From Streptomyces sp. NP-1717 (GTDB lineage: Bacteria; Actinomycetota; Actinomycetes; Streptomycetales; Streptomycetaceae), in the NCBI RefSeq assembly GCF_022695985.1, contig NZ_JAAPBF010000035.1, forward strand, positions 1-49,370: 49,370 nt of DNA, read 5' to 3'. Below, piece by piece: positions 33,006 through 44,043 of this stretch (its first letter is position 1; the number at the start of each line of letters is the position of its first letter). Made by a program: the position numbers and the translations under genes. The notes beneath the pieces are model-generated. The model saw nothing but the letters and a program-made list of their open reading frames with translations. It had not been told where the DNA came from and did not search any database.

Positions 33006-33460
33006 TAGACGTCGAACTCCTGCGGCTGGAGGTCGAGCGCGAAGCACGCCTCACGTACGACGGCCCGCTCCTGCGCGTCGAAGTTGCCGTCGGCGCCGCC
33101 GATGATGATGCCGATCTGGATGACGGCACGCGCCTCCGCCGGCTTCTTCTTCGCCTTCGCGACTTCCTGGAGCACGCCGACCTTGCCGATCGCCATGTCG
33201 GCGACGAGCTGGTTCAGATAGTCGTCGAAGCGCCTCTGCAGATCGGCGGGCGGGAAGTTCCGCAGCACGTCGTTGCTGGTGATCAGCTGCGTGACGCGCT
33301 GACGCTCGGCCTGGTCGATGGAGCCGTCCGCCGCCGCGACCAGTGCGCACATCGCCATGCTGGCGTCACGGAACGAGCCGCTCTTGAGGTCGTTCTTCTT
33401 CGCCTCCAGCTGGGTCTGCATCGTCTGGGCGGATTCCTTGATGCGATCCCACAGGGCCAT
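33005..33460 (-). CDS. TerB-like tellurite-resistance family protein
   Basis: A 151-residue all-helical protein (MALWDRIKESAQTMQTQLEA). It carries two acidic metal-binding-like motifs typical of TerB: ALVAAADGSIDQAERQRV and GIIIGGADGNFDAQERAVV. TerB proteins work with TerD and related proteins in a poorly understood membrane-associated stress response. CGGAG five bases upstream supports the ATG at 33460. The palindrome at 33522-33539, shared with the terD/BlaI gap, lies 61 bases upstream. This suggests the same repressor controls both ter genes, although the M56 gene and a repeat element separate them. Confidence 0.9.
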   Translation of the reverse strand: MALWDRIKESAQTMQTQLEAKKNDLKSGSFRDASMAMCALVAAADGSIDQAERQRVTQLITSNDVLRNFPPADLQRRFDDYLNQLVADMAIGKVGVLQEVAKAKKKPAEARAVIQIGIIIGGADGNFDAQERAVVREACFALDLQPQEFDV

Positions 33461-33521
33461 GAGTGCTCCGTATGTCTCGGACTGTCCGTACCGGAGGAAG
33501 GCCGGCACGGACAGTGCTTGT

Positions 33522-33539
33522 TTCTACAGTGGTGTAGAA
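33522..33539. promoter_or_regulatory. Candidate BlaI-type operator before the TerB gene
   Basis: TTCTACA-GTGG-TGTAGAA is a perfect 7-bp inverted repeat with a 4-base spacer. It matches ten bases of the terD/BlaI-gap repeat and the TACA/TGTA half-sites of BlaI-family operators. Confidence 0.6.
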
Positions 33540-33540
33540 G

Positions 33541-35028
33541 TTACCAGGTCTCGGGGAGCGGACCCTCGGACTCCCGCCACATCGGCGGCTCGGCCGGCGT
33601 GTGCGGTACCGGTTCGAACAGCACCGCGCGTACGACACTCGGCGCGAACAGCGCACTCAGCGGCGCGGAGAGGTGCAGCACGGCACGGAACGCCTTGCCG
33701 ACGTCCGGATTTCCGCCTGCCCGCCGCTGCACCCGCTCCAGATACCAGGCCGCGGGCCGGTCCACCGCGCGGGTCCGTGCCGCGTCGCCGACGACACCGG
33801 GCATCTCCTTGTCCGCCCCGGAGGAGATGTCCCACGCCGGCCGCGCGGAGTCGAGGAGCGCCCGCTGCACACGCCGGGTGGTGGGCGTATGGCGCCGGTC
33901 CGCCAGCGTCTCGCGCAGCGCGACGGCGTTCAGGGCGGCGACGGTCATTCCCTGCGCGTAGACCGGGTTGAAGGCGCACAGCGCGTCGCCGACGGCGAGG
34001 AAACCGGCCGGACGGCGGCCCGGACGGTCGTACCGGCGGCGGATGTTGGCCGTGTTGCGGAACGCGCGGACGGGCGAGTCCGGCTCGGCCCGCCTCAGCC
34101 ACTCGTACAGGAACTTGTGCGGGAGCCGCATGGTGAAGTCGGCGAACTCCGCCTCGTCCGAGGGGGGTTCGCCCCCGCGCACCCCCGAGAGGGTGACGAG
34201 GTAACGGCCGTCCTCCATCGGCAGCGCGACGCCGCCGCTCACCTGATTCGGGTCGGGGACGACGTAGTACCCGACGGTGTCGGTGATGCCCTCGTTGTCG
34301 CCGGGACGGTAGACCCGGGAGGCGTAGGCGAGCCCGCTGTCGAGCGTCTCCTCGTGGGGAGGCTCGGCGCCCACGGCCGCGAGCCACTTGGGCGCCCGCG
34401 AGCCGCGGCCGGAGGCGTCCACGACCAGATCGGCGGTCAGCGCCCGGGTGACGACGCCTTCGCGGGTGGCCTTGGCGCCGGCTCCGCGCTCCCGCAGCAG
34501 TACGCCGGTCGTGCGGACCGCGTCACCGAGCAGGCCCACCACCTCCGTGCCCTGCACCGTCTCGATGCGTGTGTCCGTCAGGACCCTGCGGCGTACGAGC
34601 CATTCGAGGAGCGGCCGGGACGCCGTGAGGAGATGGGTGGTGGAGGGCGTACGGCGATACCAGATGCCGGACTGCCACTGCACCATGTCACCCGGCATCC
34701 CGACCTCGGGCGCGCCGTGCTCCCGCAGCTCGGCGACGATCCCAGGCAGCAGCGTCTCCAGCGCCGACTGGCCCCCGGCGAGCAGCACATGGATGTGCCC
34801 GCTCTGCGGGACACCGGGCCGTGCCTTCGCCTCGTCGGGGAACCGGTCGCGCTCGACGACCGTCACCCGGTCCGCGTGGGCGGCGAGCACCTTCGCCGTG
34901 AGCAGGCCCGCGATACCGCCGCCGATCACCACCGCGTGCCGGGCGGGGCGGCCGGTGTGCCGATGGGGCGGGATGCGCTCCCCGGCATCGGGCGCCGCCA
35001 GGCCGTCCACGTCCTCGTCCATACTCAT
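33541..35028 (-). CDS. FAD-dependent oxidoreductase/monooxygenase-like protein
   Basis: A 495-residue flavoprotein. The FAD fold (HAVVIGGGIAGLLTAKVLA) begins at about residue 31, followed by VVERDRFP, the mid-protein LVVDASGRGSRAPKWL, and the second FAD motif GFLAVGDALCAFNPVYAQGMTVAALNAVAL. This places it among the group A flavin hydroxylase/geranylgeranyl-reductase-like proteins. The HIHVLLAGGQSALE stretch after the FAD loop is typical of uncharacterised actinobacterial members often found in secondary metabolism. Two ATGs are possible, 35028 and 35022; the second has better spacing from GGGAG. It lies downstream of a PadR regulator. Substrate unknown. Confidence 0.83.
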   Translation of the reverse strand: MSMDEDVDGLAAPDAGERIPPHRHTGRPARHAVVIGGGIAGLLTAKVLAAHADRVTVVERDRFPDEAKARPGVPQSGHIHVLLAGGQSALETLLPGIVAELREHGAPEVGMPGDMVQWQSGIWYRRTPSTTHLLTASRPLLEWLVRRRVLTDTRIETVQGTEVVGLLGDAVRTTGVLLRERGAGAKATREGVVTRALTADLVVDASGRGSRAPKWLAAVGAEPPHEETLDSGLAYASRVYRPGDNEGITDTVGYYVVPDPNQVSGGVALPMEDGRYLVTLSGVRGGEPPSDEAEFADFTMRLPHKFLYEWLRRAEPDSPVRAFRNTANIRRRYDRPGRRPAGFLAVGDALCAFNPVYAQGMTVAALNAVALRETLADRRHTPTTRRVQRALLDSARPAWDISSGADKEMPGVVGDAARTRAVDRPAAWYLERVQRRAGGNPDVGKAFRAVLHLSAPLSALFAPSVVRAVLFEPVPHTPAEPPMWRESEGPLPETW

Positions 35029-35135
35029 GTCTCCCGTTTCGTGCGGCAGTTGATCGTGAGCGTCCAGTATGTCGAAGTCGGCTCACGGTCCGGACGTCCT
35101 CCGGTCGAGGCCGTGCCGCACGCGGTTGACGCGCT

Positions 35136-35750
35136 CTACGCGGCGTCGGGTCCTGCCGGTGCGGTGTCCGACTCGCGGAGCGCCTCGGTGAGCCAGTCGA
35201 CCCACATCCGCTCCAGATCGATCCCGGCGCGCAGCACCAGATGGCGCAGCCGGTCCGCCTCCGAGGGCTCGCCGGCGCGCGGCTCCCGGAGCCGCCGCTC
35301 CGGCCGCCGCTCCGTGCCCCGCTCCGGCTCCCGCGGCGAGAAGTCCCGCGCCTCGATGTCCCGGTACTCGGCCAACTGGCGCTCGTGCAGGGCGAGATGG
35401 CGGCGCAACTCGACGGGGAGTCCGTCGGTCCCGACGACCGCCGCCGCCCGCATCCGCAGCAGCAGCGGGTCCCGTACGGGCTTGGGATCCTCCCTCCCCG
35501 CCACCCATCCGGTCAGCTCCTCACGACCGGCCTCCAGCACCTCGTACTCCTTCCGCCGCCCACGGACCGGCTGCTCCGGCGCCAGGGCGCGGATGTGTCC
35601 CGCCTCTTCGAGCCTGCCCAGCTCCCGGTAGATCTGCTGGTGCGTCGCCGACCAGAAGTAGCCGATGGAACGGTCGAACCGGCGGGTGAGCTCCAGGCCG
35701 GACGAGGGTCTTTCCAGGAGAGCGGTGAGGATGGCGTGGGGGAGGGACAT
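35136..35750 (-). CDS. PadR-family transcriptional regulator
   Basis: A 204-residue repressor-type protein. The N-terminal winged helix SLPHAILTALLERPSSGLELTRRFDRSIGYFWSATHQQIYRELGRLEEAGHI is the standard PadR domain. The C-terminal helical dimerisation part (VELRRHLALHERQLAEYRDIEARDF) carries an arginine/glutamate-rich insertion. PadR proteins typically repress a neighbouring efflux or detoxification gene in response to small aromatic or lipophilic compounds. It lies 29 bp after fadH and 107 bp before the flavin oxidoreductase on the same strand, so either could be its target. Confidence 0.9.
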   Translation of the reverse strand: MSLPHAILTALLERPSSGLELTRRFDRSIGYFWSATHQQIYRELGRLEEAGHIRALAPEQPVRGRRKEYEVLEAGREELTGWVAGREDPKPVRDPLLLRMRAAAVVGTDGLPVELRRHLALHERQLAEYRDIEARDFSPREPERGTERRPERRLREPRAGEPSEADRLRHLVLRAGIDLERMWVDWLTEALRESDTAPAGPDAA

Positions 35751-35779
35751 GACCGCATCCTAGAAGTAACGGCCGCCGG

Positions 35780-38335
<2,556 letters not shown>

Positions 38336-38339
<4 letters not shown>

Positions 38340-38959
38340 TCGCCCGCCGTCGCGGCCAGGGCGGCGATCAGCAGCGCCGAGGACGTGGCGCCCGGATCCT
38401 GGTGCCCGATGCTGCGCTCACCGAGATAGCTGGCCCGGCCCTTGCGGGCCTGGAGCGGCACGGTCGCCACCGCGCCCTCGTCCGCCGCGGTCGCCGCCGC
38501 CGCGAACGACGTGCCGAGCGCGGCCACCGCGGGCTCCAGCGCGTCGATCATCGTCTTGTCCCCGGCCTTCGCGCCGCCCAACTGCGCCACGGCGGCGACC
38601 CCGGCGCCCAGCGCCTCGGCCAACCGCGCGTGCGTGACCTCGGCAATATCGCCGAGCTCCTTGCCCGTACGCCGCAGCAGCGTCCCGTACAACGGCCCCG
38701 AGGCGCCGCCCACCGTGGAGATCAGCTGCCGCCCCGCGAGGATCAGCGTGGCGCCGGGCGTGTCCGGCGGCTCCGACTCCAGCGCCGCGGTCACGGCCCG
38801 GAAGCCGCGCTGGAGGTTGCTGCCGTGGTCGGCGTCACCGATCGCCGAGTCGAGCTCGGTGAGACGGGCCGCCTCCCGCTCCACGTCGGCGGCCGCCGCC
38901 CGGAGCCAGCGGCGGAAGAAATCGACGTCGAGCACCGGCTCGGAATCCTGGTCGGACAC
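38336..38959 (-). CDS. dhaL: Dihydroxyacetone kinase ADP-binding subunit DhaL (PTS-linked set)
   Basis: A 207-residue all-helical subunit. The Mg-nucleotide motif LTELDSAIGDADHGSNLQRGF contains the three conserved aspartates. ISTVGGASGPLYGTLLRRTG and GAKAGDKTMIDALEPA are also characteristic, and SYLGERSIGHQDPGATS closes the nucleotide site. It holds ADP that is re-phosphorylated by DhaM and transfers phosphate to the DhaK-bound substrate. The GTG start at 38959 has GGAG five bases upstream. A 72-bp gap with two copies of CGTACGTG separates it from dhaK. Confidence 0.93.
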
Positions 38960-39031
38960 AAGGTCTCCTCGAAGAGCGTCGGGCGTACGTGTCGGACGTA
39001 CGTGCCTGCGGGACCGGCGGGACCGGGCGGC

Positions 39032-40024
39032 TCAGCGGCCCCAGCGCAGTGCGGGCGTCTGCACCGGCGCGTCCCAGAGCCGCAGCAGATCCTCGTCGAC
39101 CTGACAGAGCGTCACCGAGCACCCGGCCATGTCGAGCGAGGTCACGTAGTTCCCGACGAGCGTACGGGCCACCGCCACGCCCCGCTCGGCAAGCACCCGC
39201 TGCACCTCGGCGTTGAAGCCGTACAGCTCCAGCAGCGGCGTCGCCCCCATACCGTTGACCAGCGCGATCACCGGGCCCGACGGGTGCAGGTCCTCCAGCA
39301 CCGCGTCCACCGCGAAGTCCGCGATCTCGCGCGAGGTCATCATGGCGCGCCGCTCACGCCCCGGCTCGCCGTGGATGCCGATGCCCAGCTCCAGCTCACC
39401 GTCCGGCAGATCGAAGGTCGGACTGCCCTTGGACGGCGTCGTCACGGCGCTGAGGGCGACACCGAAGCTGCGCGCGTTCTCGTTCACCTGCCGCCCGATC
39501 GCCTCGACCCGCTCCAGCGGGGCACCCTCCTCGGCGGCGGCGCCGGCGATCTTCTCGACGAAGAGCGTGGCGCCCGTGCCGCGCCGGCCCGCCGTGAACA
39601 GGCTGTCGGTCACGGCGACATCGTCGTTGACCAGCACCTTCCCGACGCGGACGCCCTCGTCCTCGGCCAGTTCGGCCGCCATGTCGAAGTTGAGGACGTC
39701 GCCGGTGTAGTTCTTGACGATGAACAGCACCCCCGCGCCACTGTCCACGGCGGTGGCGGCCCGCAGCATCTGATCGGGCACCGGACTGGTGAAGACCTCA
39801 CCCGGACAGGCGGCGGAGAGCATCCCGGGCCCCACGAACCCGCCGTGCAGCGGTTCGTGCCCCGAACCGCCGCCCGAGACGAGCCCCACCTTTCCCTCGA
39901 CGGGCGCGTCCCGGCGTACGACGACGCGGTTGTCGACATCGACGGACAGATCGGGGTGCGCGGCGGCCATTCCACGCAGCCCGTCGGCGACGACGGTCTC
40001 CGGCACGTTGATGAGCATTTTCAA
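39032..40024 (-). CDS. dhaK: Dihydroxyacetone kinase substrate-binding subunit DhaK (PTS-linked set)
   Basis: A 330-residue DhaK with all active-site residues: H56 (GGGSGHEP), D109 (NYTGD) and H218 (GIGIHGEPG), which holds dihydroxyacetone as a covalent hemiaminal. It works with DhaL and DhaM encoded just downstream. The start is taken as the TTG at 40024: it lies 6 bases after AGGAGG and gives MKMLIN, matching the family's usual MKKLIN beginning and residue numbering. The ATG at 40018 would be 12 bases from the ribosome site. An inverted repeat CCTGAC-N5-GTCAGG (40099-40115) lies 75-91 bases upstream. Confidence 0.93.
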   Translation of the reverse strand: MKMLINVPETVVADGLRGMAAAHPDLSVDVDNRVVVRRDAPVEGKVGLVSGGGSGHEPLHGGFVGPGMLSAACPGEVFTSPVPDQMLRAATAVDSGAGVLFIVKNYTGDVLNFDMAAELAEDEGVRVGKVLVNDDVAVTDSLFTAGRRGTGATLFVEKIAGAAAEEGAPLERVEAIGRQVNENARSFGVALSAVTTPSKGSPTFDLPDGELELGIGIHGEPGRERRAMMTSREIADFAVDAVLEDLHPSGPVIALVNGMGATPLLELYGFNAEVQRVLAERGVAVARTLVGNYVTSLDMAGCSVTLCQVDEDLLRLWDAPVQTPALRWGR

Positions 40025-40808
40025 GGGGTTCCTCCTGGGAAGAGTTACCAGCCAGGCTTCCGAGCCGGGATCTACCTGGTCAGCCGGTGCGCGAGGGACC
40101 TGACCGGTCGTCAGGCCGCATCCGGCCTGGCTTGCCCAGGGCCGGCGCGCACTCAGTATCGAAGAGGCAGGCGCGATCGTGAAGCCTGGCGCGCTGGCAT
40201 CCGTCGTCCGCGATCACGAGACTCGCGGCAAAACCGCGTTCATTCCCGGACCGCCGGGCTTCACACCTCGCGAGAGGAGCTTTCCGTGGCATCCGGACGG
40301 CAGAACATCGCCGACCCGGCGCGGCAGAAAATCTGTCGTGTTGGGAGTAGACATTCGGTCTTCTGCGGCGCTAACGTTCTTCTCGTAGCCAGGCAGTGAA
40401 GAAGCACGGCAGAGATGAACTGGCGTGCATGCAGGTCAAGCAGGTTGTGGAACGGCAGTGGAGTGGCGGGGCCGGAATCGGTGGGTCCCGTGACTGGCTG
40501 CCGGGCCGTGCGGCCCCAGGGGCCGCGAGCAGTCCCGCGGAATCCGGCAGTACAACCCGAAGGAAGTGAGGAGTAGACACCGTCAGGATCGCCCGGGCGG
40601 GCATCACTGCGCCCGGGTACCGCAGACCCCAGAACGGAAGGTGGTCCCCGGTCACGCTTACGCGATCCCCGCACAGCCGCCCGGTCTACCGGGCGGTCGG
40701 CGGAAAACGAAAGCCGGCGCACATAGTCGGCAGATGGTGTTGAAACCCGGGGCCCGGGTGCCGTAACGGCACCCGGGCCCCTCGATGCGTTCCCGAAAAA
40801 GAGGTGCT
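40025..40808 (+). ncRNA. Gene-free 780-bp region, candidate structured RNA or long leader of the MerR gene
   Basis: No reading frame here has both a start with a ribosome site and normal Streptomyces codon bias. Its composition is less GC-rich than its neighbours in 40320-40440. It has a direct repeat GGAGTAGACA (40344-40353 and 40570-40579) and hairpins GCGGCCCC-A-GGGGCCGC (40510-40526) and CCGCCCGGT-CT-ACCGGGCGG (40677-40696). A 15-bp hairpin at 40749-40781 follows. The dhaK promoter must lie in the left part on the opposite strand. The right part looks transcribed toward the MerR gene. It matches no tRNA, tmRNA, RNase P or SRP RNA signature that I know. Confidence 0.35.
40749..40781 (+). 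terminator. 15-bp hairpin directly before the MerR gene (terminator or attenuator)
   Basis: GGGGCCCGGGTGCCG (40749-40763) and CGGCACCCGGGCCCC (40767-40781) form a perfect stem with a TAA loop. It ends 28 bases before the GTG of the MerR-type gene, so it either ends an upstream RNA or controls entry into that gene. Confidence 0.65.
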
Positions 40809-41138
40809 GTGCCCCCTGAGAAACCCCGCCCCGCCGACAGACTCGACGACGACGACTATCCCGCCTTCACGGTGGGCCGCGCCGCCGACATGCTCGGCAC
40901 CACCCCGGCCTTCCTCCGCGCCCTCGGTGAGAACCGGCTCATCACCCCGCTGCGCTCGGCCGGCGGGCATCGCCGCTACTCCCGCTACCAGCTGCGTATC
41001 GCCGCCCGAGCCCGTGAACTCGTCGACAACGGCACCCCGATCGAAGCCGCCTGCCGCATCATCATTCTCGAAGACCAGCTCGAAGACGCCCTGCGCATCA
41101 ACGAACAGCAGCGCCAACAGCACAACTCCGCCGGCTGA
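40809..41138 (+). CDS. Small MerR-type helix-turn-helix regulator
   Basis: A 109-residue protein with one MerR-like winged helix: YPAFTVGRAADMLGTTPAFLRALGENRLITPLRSAGGHRRYSRYQLRIAARARELV, then a short coiled helix (IIILEDQLEDALRINEQQRQQ) for dimerisation. It has no ligand-binding domain. The GGHRRY wing is shared with HspR and BldC. Similar small proteins occur in most Streptomyces. The GTG has GAGG five bases upstream. A strong hairpin and a long gene-free leader precede it, which suggests control at the RNA level. Confidence 0.88.
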   Translation: MPPEKPRPADRLDDDDYPAFTVGRAADMLGTTPAFLRALGENRLITPLRSAGGHRRYSRYQLRIAARARELVDNGTPIEAACRIIILEDQLEDALRINEQQRQQHNSAG

Positions 41139-41286
41139 ACCCTCGGCAGGCACCGCCAGGAGAGAGCGGCGGGGTTCAGACGGGTGCACCGCCGCCCGCC
41201 GCAGCCGGGAATGACGATCGCCGACCGTGGCGCGGGCGAATCCGGCGCCCGGTCACCTGAGCCCCGCAAGATCCGGACGACAGGAC

Positions 41287-41835
41287 CTAGACCTCGGGAA
41301 GAGAGGGATCCGGTGTCCAGGGGGACGGCGCGGTGACGGACCAGCGCTCGTGGTCGCGCCAGGCCCCGTTGATGTAGAGGTAGGCGGGCGACAGACCCTC
41401 GTAACGGAAGCCCAGGCGCTCGACCAGGGTCACGGAGGCCTTGTTCGACGGCTGGATGTTCGCCTCCAGCCGGTGGAGCCGCAGGTCTTCGAAGGCGTGC
41501 CGCATGACGGCGGTGAGTCCCTCGGTCATATAGCCCCGCCCCGCGGACGGGGCGAACGCCGCGTACCCGAGGGACGCGCCCTGGTAACGGCCCCGGATGA
41601 TCGAGTTGATGTTGACCATGCCGGCGGCCGTACCGGTCTCCCGAACGCGGATCACATAGCCCCGGTTGGTGCCGTCCTCGAAGCGGCGCATCCAGTCCCG
41701 GAACGCCTCCGCGGTCGCGGGCAGCTGCATCGTCGCCCGGTGCAGCTCGGCGCTGGCCCTCACGAGCGAGCAGAACTCGTCCTGGTCGGCGAGGGTGAGC
41801 GGGCTCAGTTCGACCCGTGACGGTGTATGGGGCAT
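41287..41835 (-). CDS. GNAT-family N-acetyltransferase (RimJ/RimL type)
   Basis: A 182-residue acetyltransferase: LSPLTLADQDEFCSLVRAS at the start, SLGYAAFAPSAGRGYMTEGLTAVMRHAFEDLRLHRLEANIQPSNKASVTLVERLGF across the acetyl-CoA site (the R/Q-x-x-G-x-A loop is represented by SAGRGYMTEG) and EGLSPAYLYINGAWRDHERW at the end. It acetylates an amine, perhaps the N-terminus of a protein or a small molecule. There is no ribosome site, but TACCAT lies 12 to 7 bases before the ATG, the -10 position expected for a leaderless mRNA. Confidence 0.88.
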   Translation of the reverse strand: MPHTPSRVELSPLTLADQDEFCSLVRASAELHRATMQLPATAEAFRDWMRRFEDGTNRGYVIRVRETGTAAGMVNINSIIRGRYQGASLGYAAFAPSAGRGYMTEGLTAVMRHAFEDLRLHRLEANIQPSNKASVTLVERLGFRYEGLSPAYLYINGAWRDHERWSVTAPSPWTPDPSLPEV

Positions 41836-42053
41836 GCGCCAATGGTAGGACCCGGCGGTACGCCGCCCGGTCGTCGCCCTCGCGGTGGCCCATTCGGGCG
41901 CCATTTCACGGCGGCTCTTTCGGCTGCGGCGGTCGGACCGCCGTCGCGGGCTAGCTTGGCTGCGCCGCCGGGGTGCGGGACGCACCTCATGGGCGGCGAA
42001 CGGCTGTTCGTGCGCTCCGGCGGCTCCCGGCCCGCGAGCAGAGGAAGCCCGAC

Positions 42054-43073
42054 ATGTCCAACCACTTCACCGGCCTCAGCCTTGGGGCGCCGCTCGGCGA
42101 CCAGCGTCTCGACCTGTGCGACCTGTACGCCTTCGGGGCACCCGGCGATCCGAGCAGGACCGTTCTCATCCTCAACGCCAACCCCGTCGCGGACGCCCTG
42201 CACCCCGACGCCGTGTACCGCCTGAACATCGACAACGACGGCGACCTCCTCACGGACATCGCCTTCAGCTGGGTCTTCAGCCCGCCGGCGGCGGACGGCT
42301 CGCAGACCTACAGCGTCTTCATGGCCACCGGCGCTGACGCCCGCAAGCCCGAGGCCGTCGGCACCAAGATCGTGTCGGACGCCGCAGTCTCCTTCGACAC
42401 CCGGGCCAATGTGGTGGTCAGCGGTGACTACAAGGTGGCCGCCGGCAGCCGCAGTGATGCCTTCTTCTTCGACTTCGACGGCATCCAGAAGCTGTTCGAC
42501 ACCAGCGGCAAGCGGAACTTCACCTCACCGCATCTGAGCGGTGAGTCCCCGTGGACCGGTGTCGACTCCAACAGCACGGCCAACGTCTTCTCCATGGCCG
42601 TCGAACTGCCCACCGCGGAGCTGGCGCCCAAGCCCGAGCTGCGCATCTGGGGCCGGTGCAGCGTCATGCGCGACGGTGAGCTCGTCCACGCGGACCGGGC
42701 CGGGCACCCGTCGGTGAGCAGCTTCTTCAACACCGACGACACCAAGGAGGAGTACAACGCCGGCGAGCCCGTCGACGACCGGGCCCGGTGGACGGACCAG
42801 TTCGTCCACCTGCTCGGCCACACCGGCGACTACTCGCGTGAGGAGGCGATCGCCGCGCTCGACGAGCACGGCATCCTGCCGGACGTGCTGCACTTCGACC
42901 CGTCCAGGCCCGCCGCGTACCCCAACGGCCGCACCTTCTCCGAGGACGTCATCGACATCCGCGTCGCGTTCCTCACCAAGAACGAGGCGCCGCCCACCGG
43001 TCTGACACCGCACACCGACACCCTGGACCGGTTCCCCTACCTCGGCGACCCGCACCCCGCAACCGCGACCTGA
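42054..43073 (+). CDS. DUF4331-family protein
   Basis: A 339-residue protein beginning MSNHFTGLSLGAPLGDQRLDLCDLYAF and containing RLNIDNDGDLLTDIAFSWVF, FFFDFDGIQKLFD, DSNSTANVFSMAVELPT and an FLTKNEAPPTGLTPHTD end. These are the landmarks of DUF4331, a beta-rich family of unknown function. Many relatives are exported, but this one has no signal peptide. GAGGAAG precedes the ATG at 42054 by six bases. It stands alone, 107 bp before the aldolase operon, and might be cotranscribed with it. Confidence 0.82.
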   Translation: MSNHFTGLSLGAPLGDQRLDLCDLYAFGAPGDPSRTVLILNANPVADALHPDAVYRLNIDNDGDLLTDIAFSWVFSPPAADGSQTYSVFMATGADARKPEAVGTKIVSDAAVSFDTRANVVVSGDYKVAAGSRSDAFFFDFDGIQKLFDTSGKRNFTSPHLSGESPWTGVDSNSTANVFSMAVELPTAELAPKPELRIWGRCSVMRDGELVHADRAGHPSVSSFFNTDDTKEEYNAGEPVDDRARWTDQFVHLLGHTGDYSREEAIAALDEHGILPDVLHFDPSRPAAYPNGRTFSEDVIDIRVAFLTKNEAPPTGLTPHTDTLDRFPYLGDPHPATAT

Positions 43074-43180
43074 CCGACCCCGGCGGAGCCTGCCGCGCGG
43101 GTGCCACCCCAGGCCCAGAAGTGGCGGGGCGGGATGCGCGGGCGTGGAATGGAGGGGCGGGGAGGAGACGTGGAGGCGCT

Positions 43181-44041
43181 GTGGGTGTGACACCGCTGAC
43201 CGAGATCCTGGCCAAGCCTTTCGACGAGCGCTACGCCGTACCGGCCATCAACGTGTTCAACGACCTCACGCTGGAGGCCGTGCTGGCGGCCGCGGTGGAG
43301 AACGCGTCGCCGCTGATCGTGCAGACCTCTGTCAAGACGGTCAGATCGATCGGCAGCGACGTCCTCCACGACATGTGGACCTCGATGACCGCCGGTATCG
43401 AGGTGCCCGTCACCCTGCACCTGGACCACTGTCCGGAACGCGAGGTCATCACCGAGTGCCTGCGGCGGGGCTGGAACTCGGTGCTGTTCGACGCGTCCAA
43501 GCTGCCGGTCGAGGAGAACATGCGGCAGACCGTCGAGGTCGTCGCGGAGGCCCGCGCGTACGGGGCCGCGGTCGAGGGCGAGATCGAGTCGATCACCGGC
43601 GTGGAGGACGGCATCGGCAGCGCCGAGGCCGCCGAGCAGCAGACCCTCGCGGTCGCGCTGGAGTTCCTGCGGACCACGCACGTCGACGTCTTCGCCCCGG
43701 CGATCGGAAACGCTCACGGCTCGTACAAGCAGGCGCCGGTTCTCGACGCCCAGCGCGTCTCCGACCTCGTGGCGGAGTATCCGGTGCCGATCGCGCTGCA
43801 CGGCGGCAGCGGACTGTCCGACGAGCAGTTCCACGATCTGATCTCCCGGGGGTGCGCCAAGGTCAACATCTCCACGGCCCTCAAGGAGACGTACATGAAG
43901 TCGAACCTGGCCTTCCTGCGGACGGCGGAGGAGCGGCAGAAGTGGGATCCGCCGTCGCTCTTCCGGGCCGTGCGCCAGGACGTCGTCGAGATGGCCGGTT
44001 CGCTGATGAGGCTCTTCGGCAGCGCCGGGAAGGCGGGGTAA
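43181..44041 (+). CDS. Class II (zinc) aldolase, fructose/tagatose-bisphosphate aldolase family
   Basis: A 286-residue metal-dependent aldolase. Catalytic D82 and zinc ligand H83 are in LHLDHCPE. The other zinc histidines are in AIGNAHGSYK (about 180) and ALHGGSGLSD (about 208), and the phosphate-binding KVNISTALK follows. It cleaves or forms a ketose phosphate through dihydroxyacetone phosphate or a relative. The start may be the GTG at 43181 (4 bases from GGAGG) or that at 43187 (10 bases). The CbbY-like phosphatase starts 2 bases after its stop, then DhaL and DhaK, so its triose or tetrose product is probably shared with that kinase. The real substrate is unknown. Confidence 0.9.
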   Translation: MGVTPLTEILAKPFDERYAVPAINVFNDLTLEAVLAAAVENASPLIVQTSVKTVRSIGSDVLHDMWTSMTAGIEVPVTLHLDHCPEREVITECLRRGWNSVLFDASKLPVEENMRQTVEVVAEARAYGAAVEGEIESITGVEDGIGSAEAAEQQTLAVALEFLRTTHVDVFAPAIGNAHGSYKQAPVLDAQRVSDLVAEYPVPIALHGGSGLSDEQFHDLISRGCAKVNISTALKETYMKSNLAFLRTAEERQKWDPPSLFRAVRQDVVEMAGSLMRLFGSAGKAG

Positions 44042-44043
44042 CC

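Noticed and set aside
40179..40388. 69-codon ORF in the gene-free region
   Set aside because: No ribosome site, atypical codon use for this genome, no recognisable sequence, and it overlaps the likely dhaK promoter region.
40440..40800. tRNA, tmRNA, RNase P RNA or group I/II intron in the hairpin-rich region
   Set aside because: The conserved landmark sequences of these RNAs (T-arm GTTCGA, RNase P core, intron catalytic core motifs) were not found.
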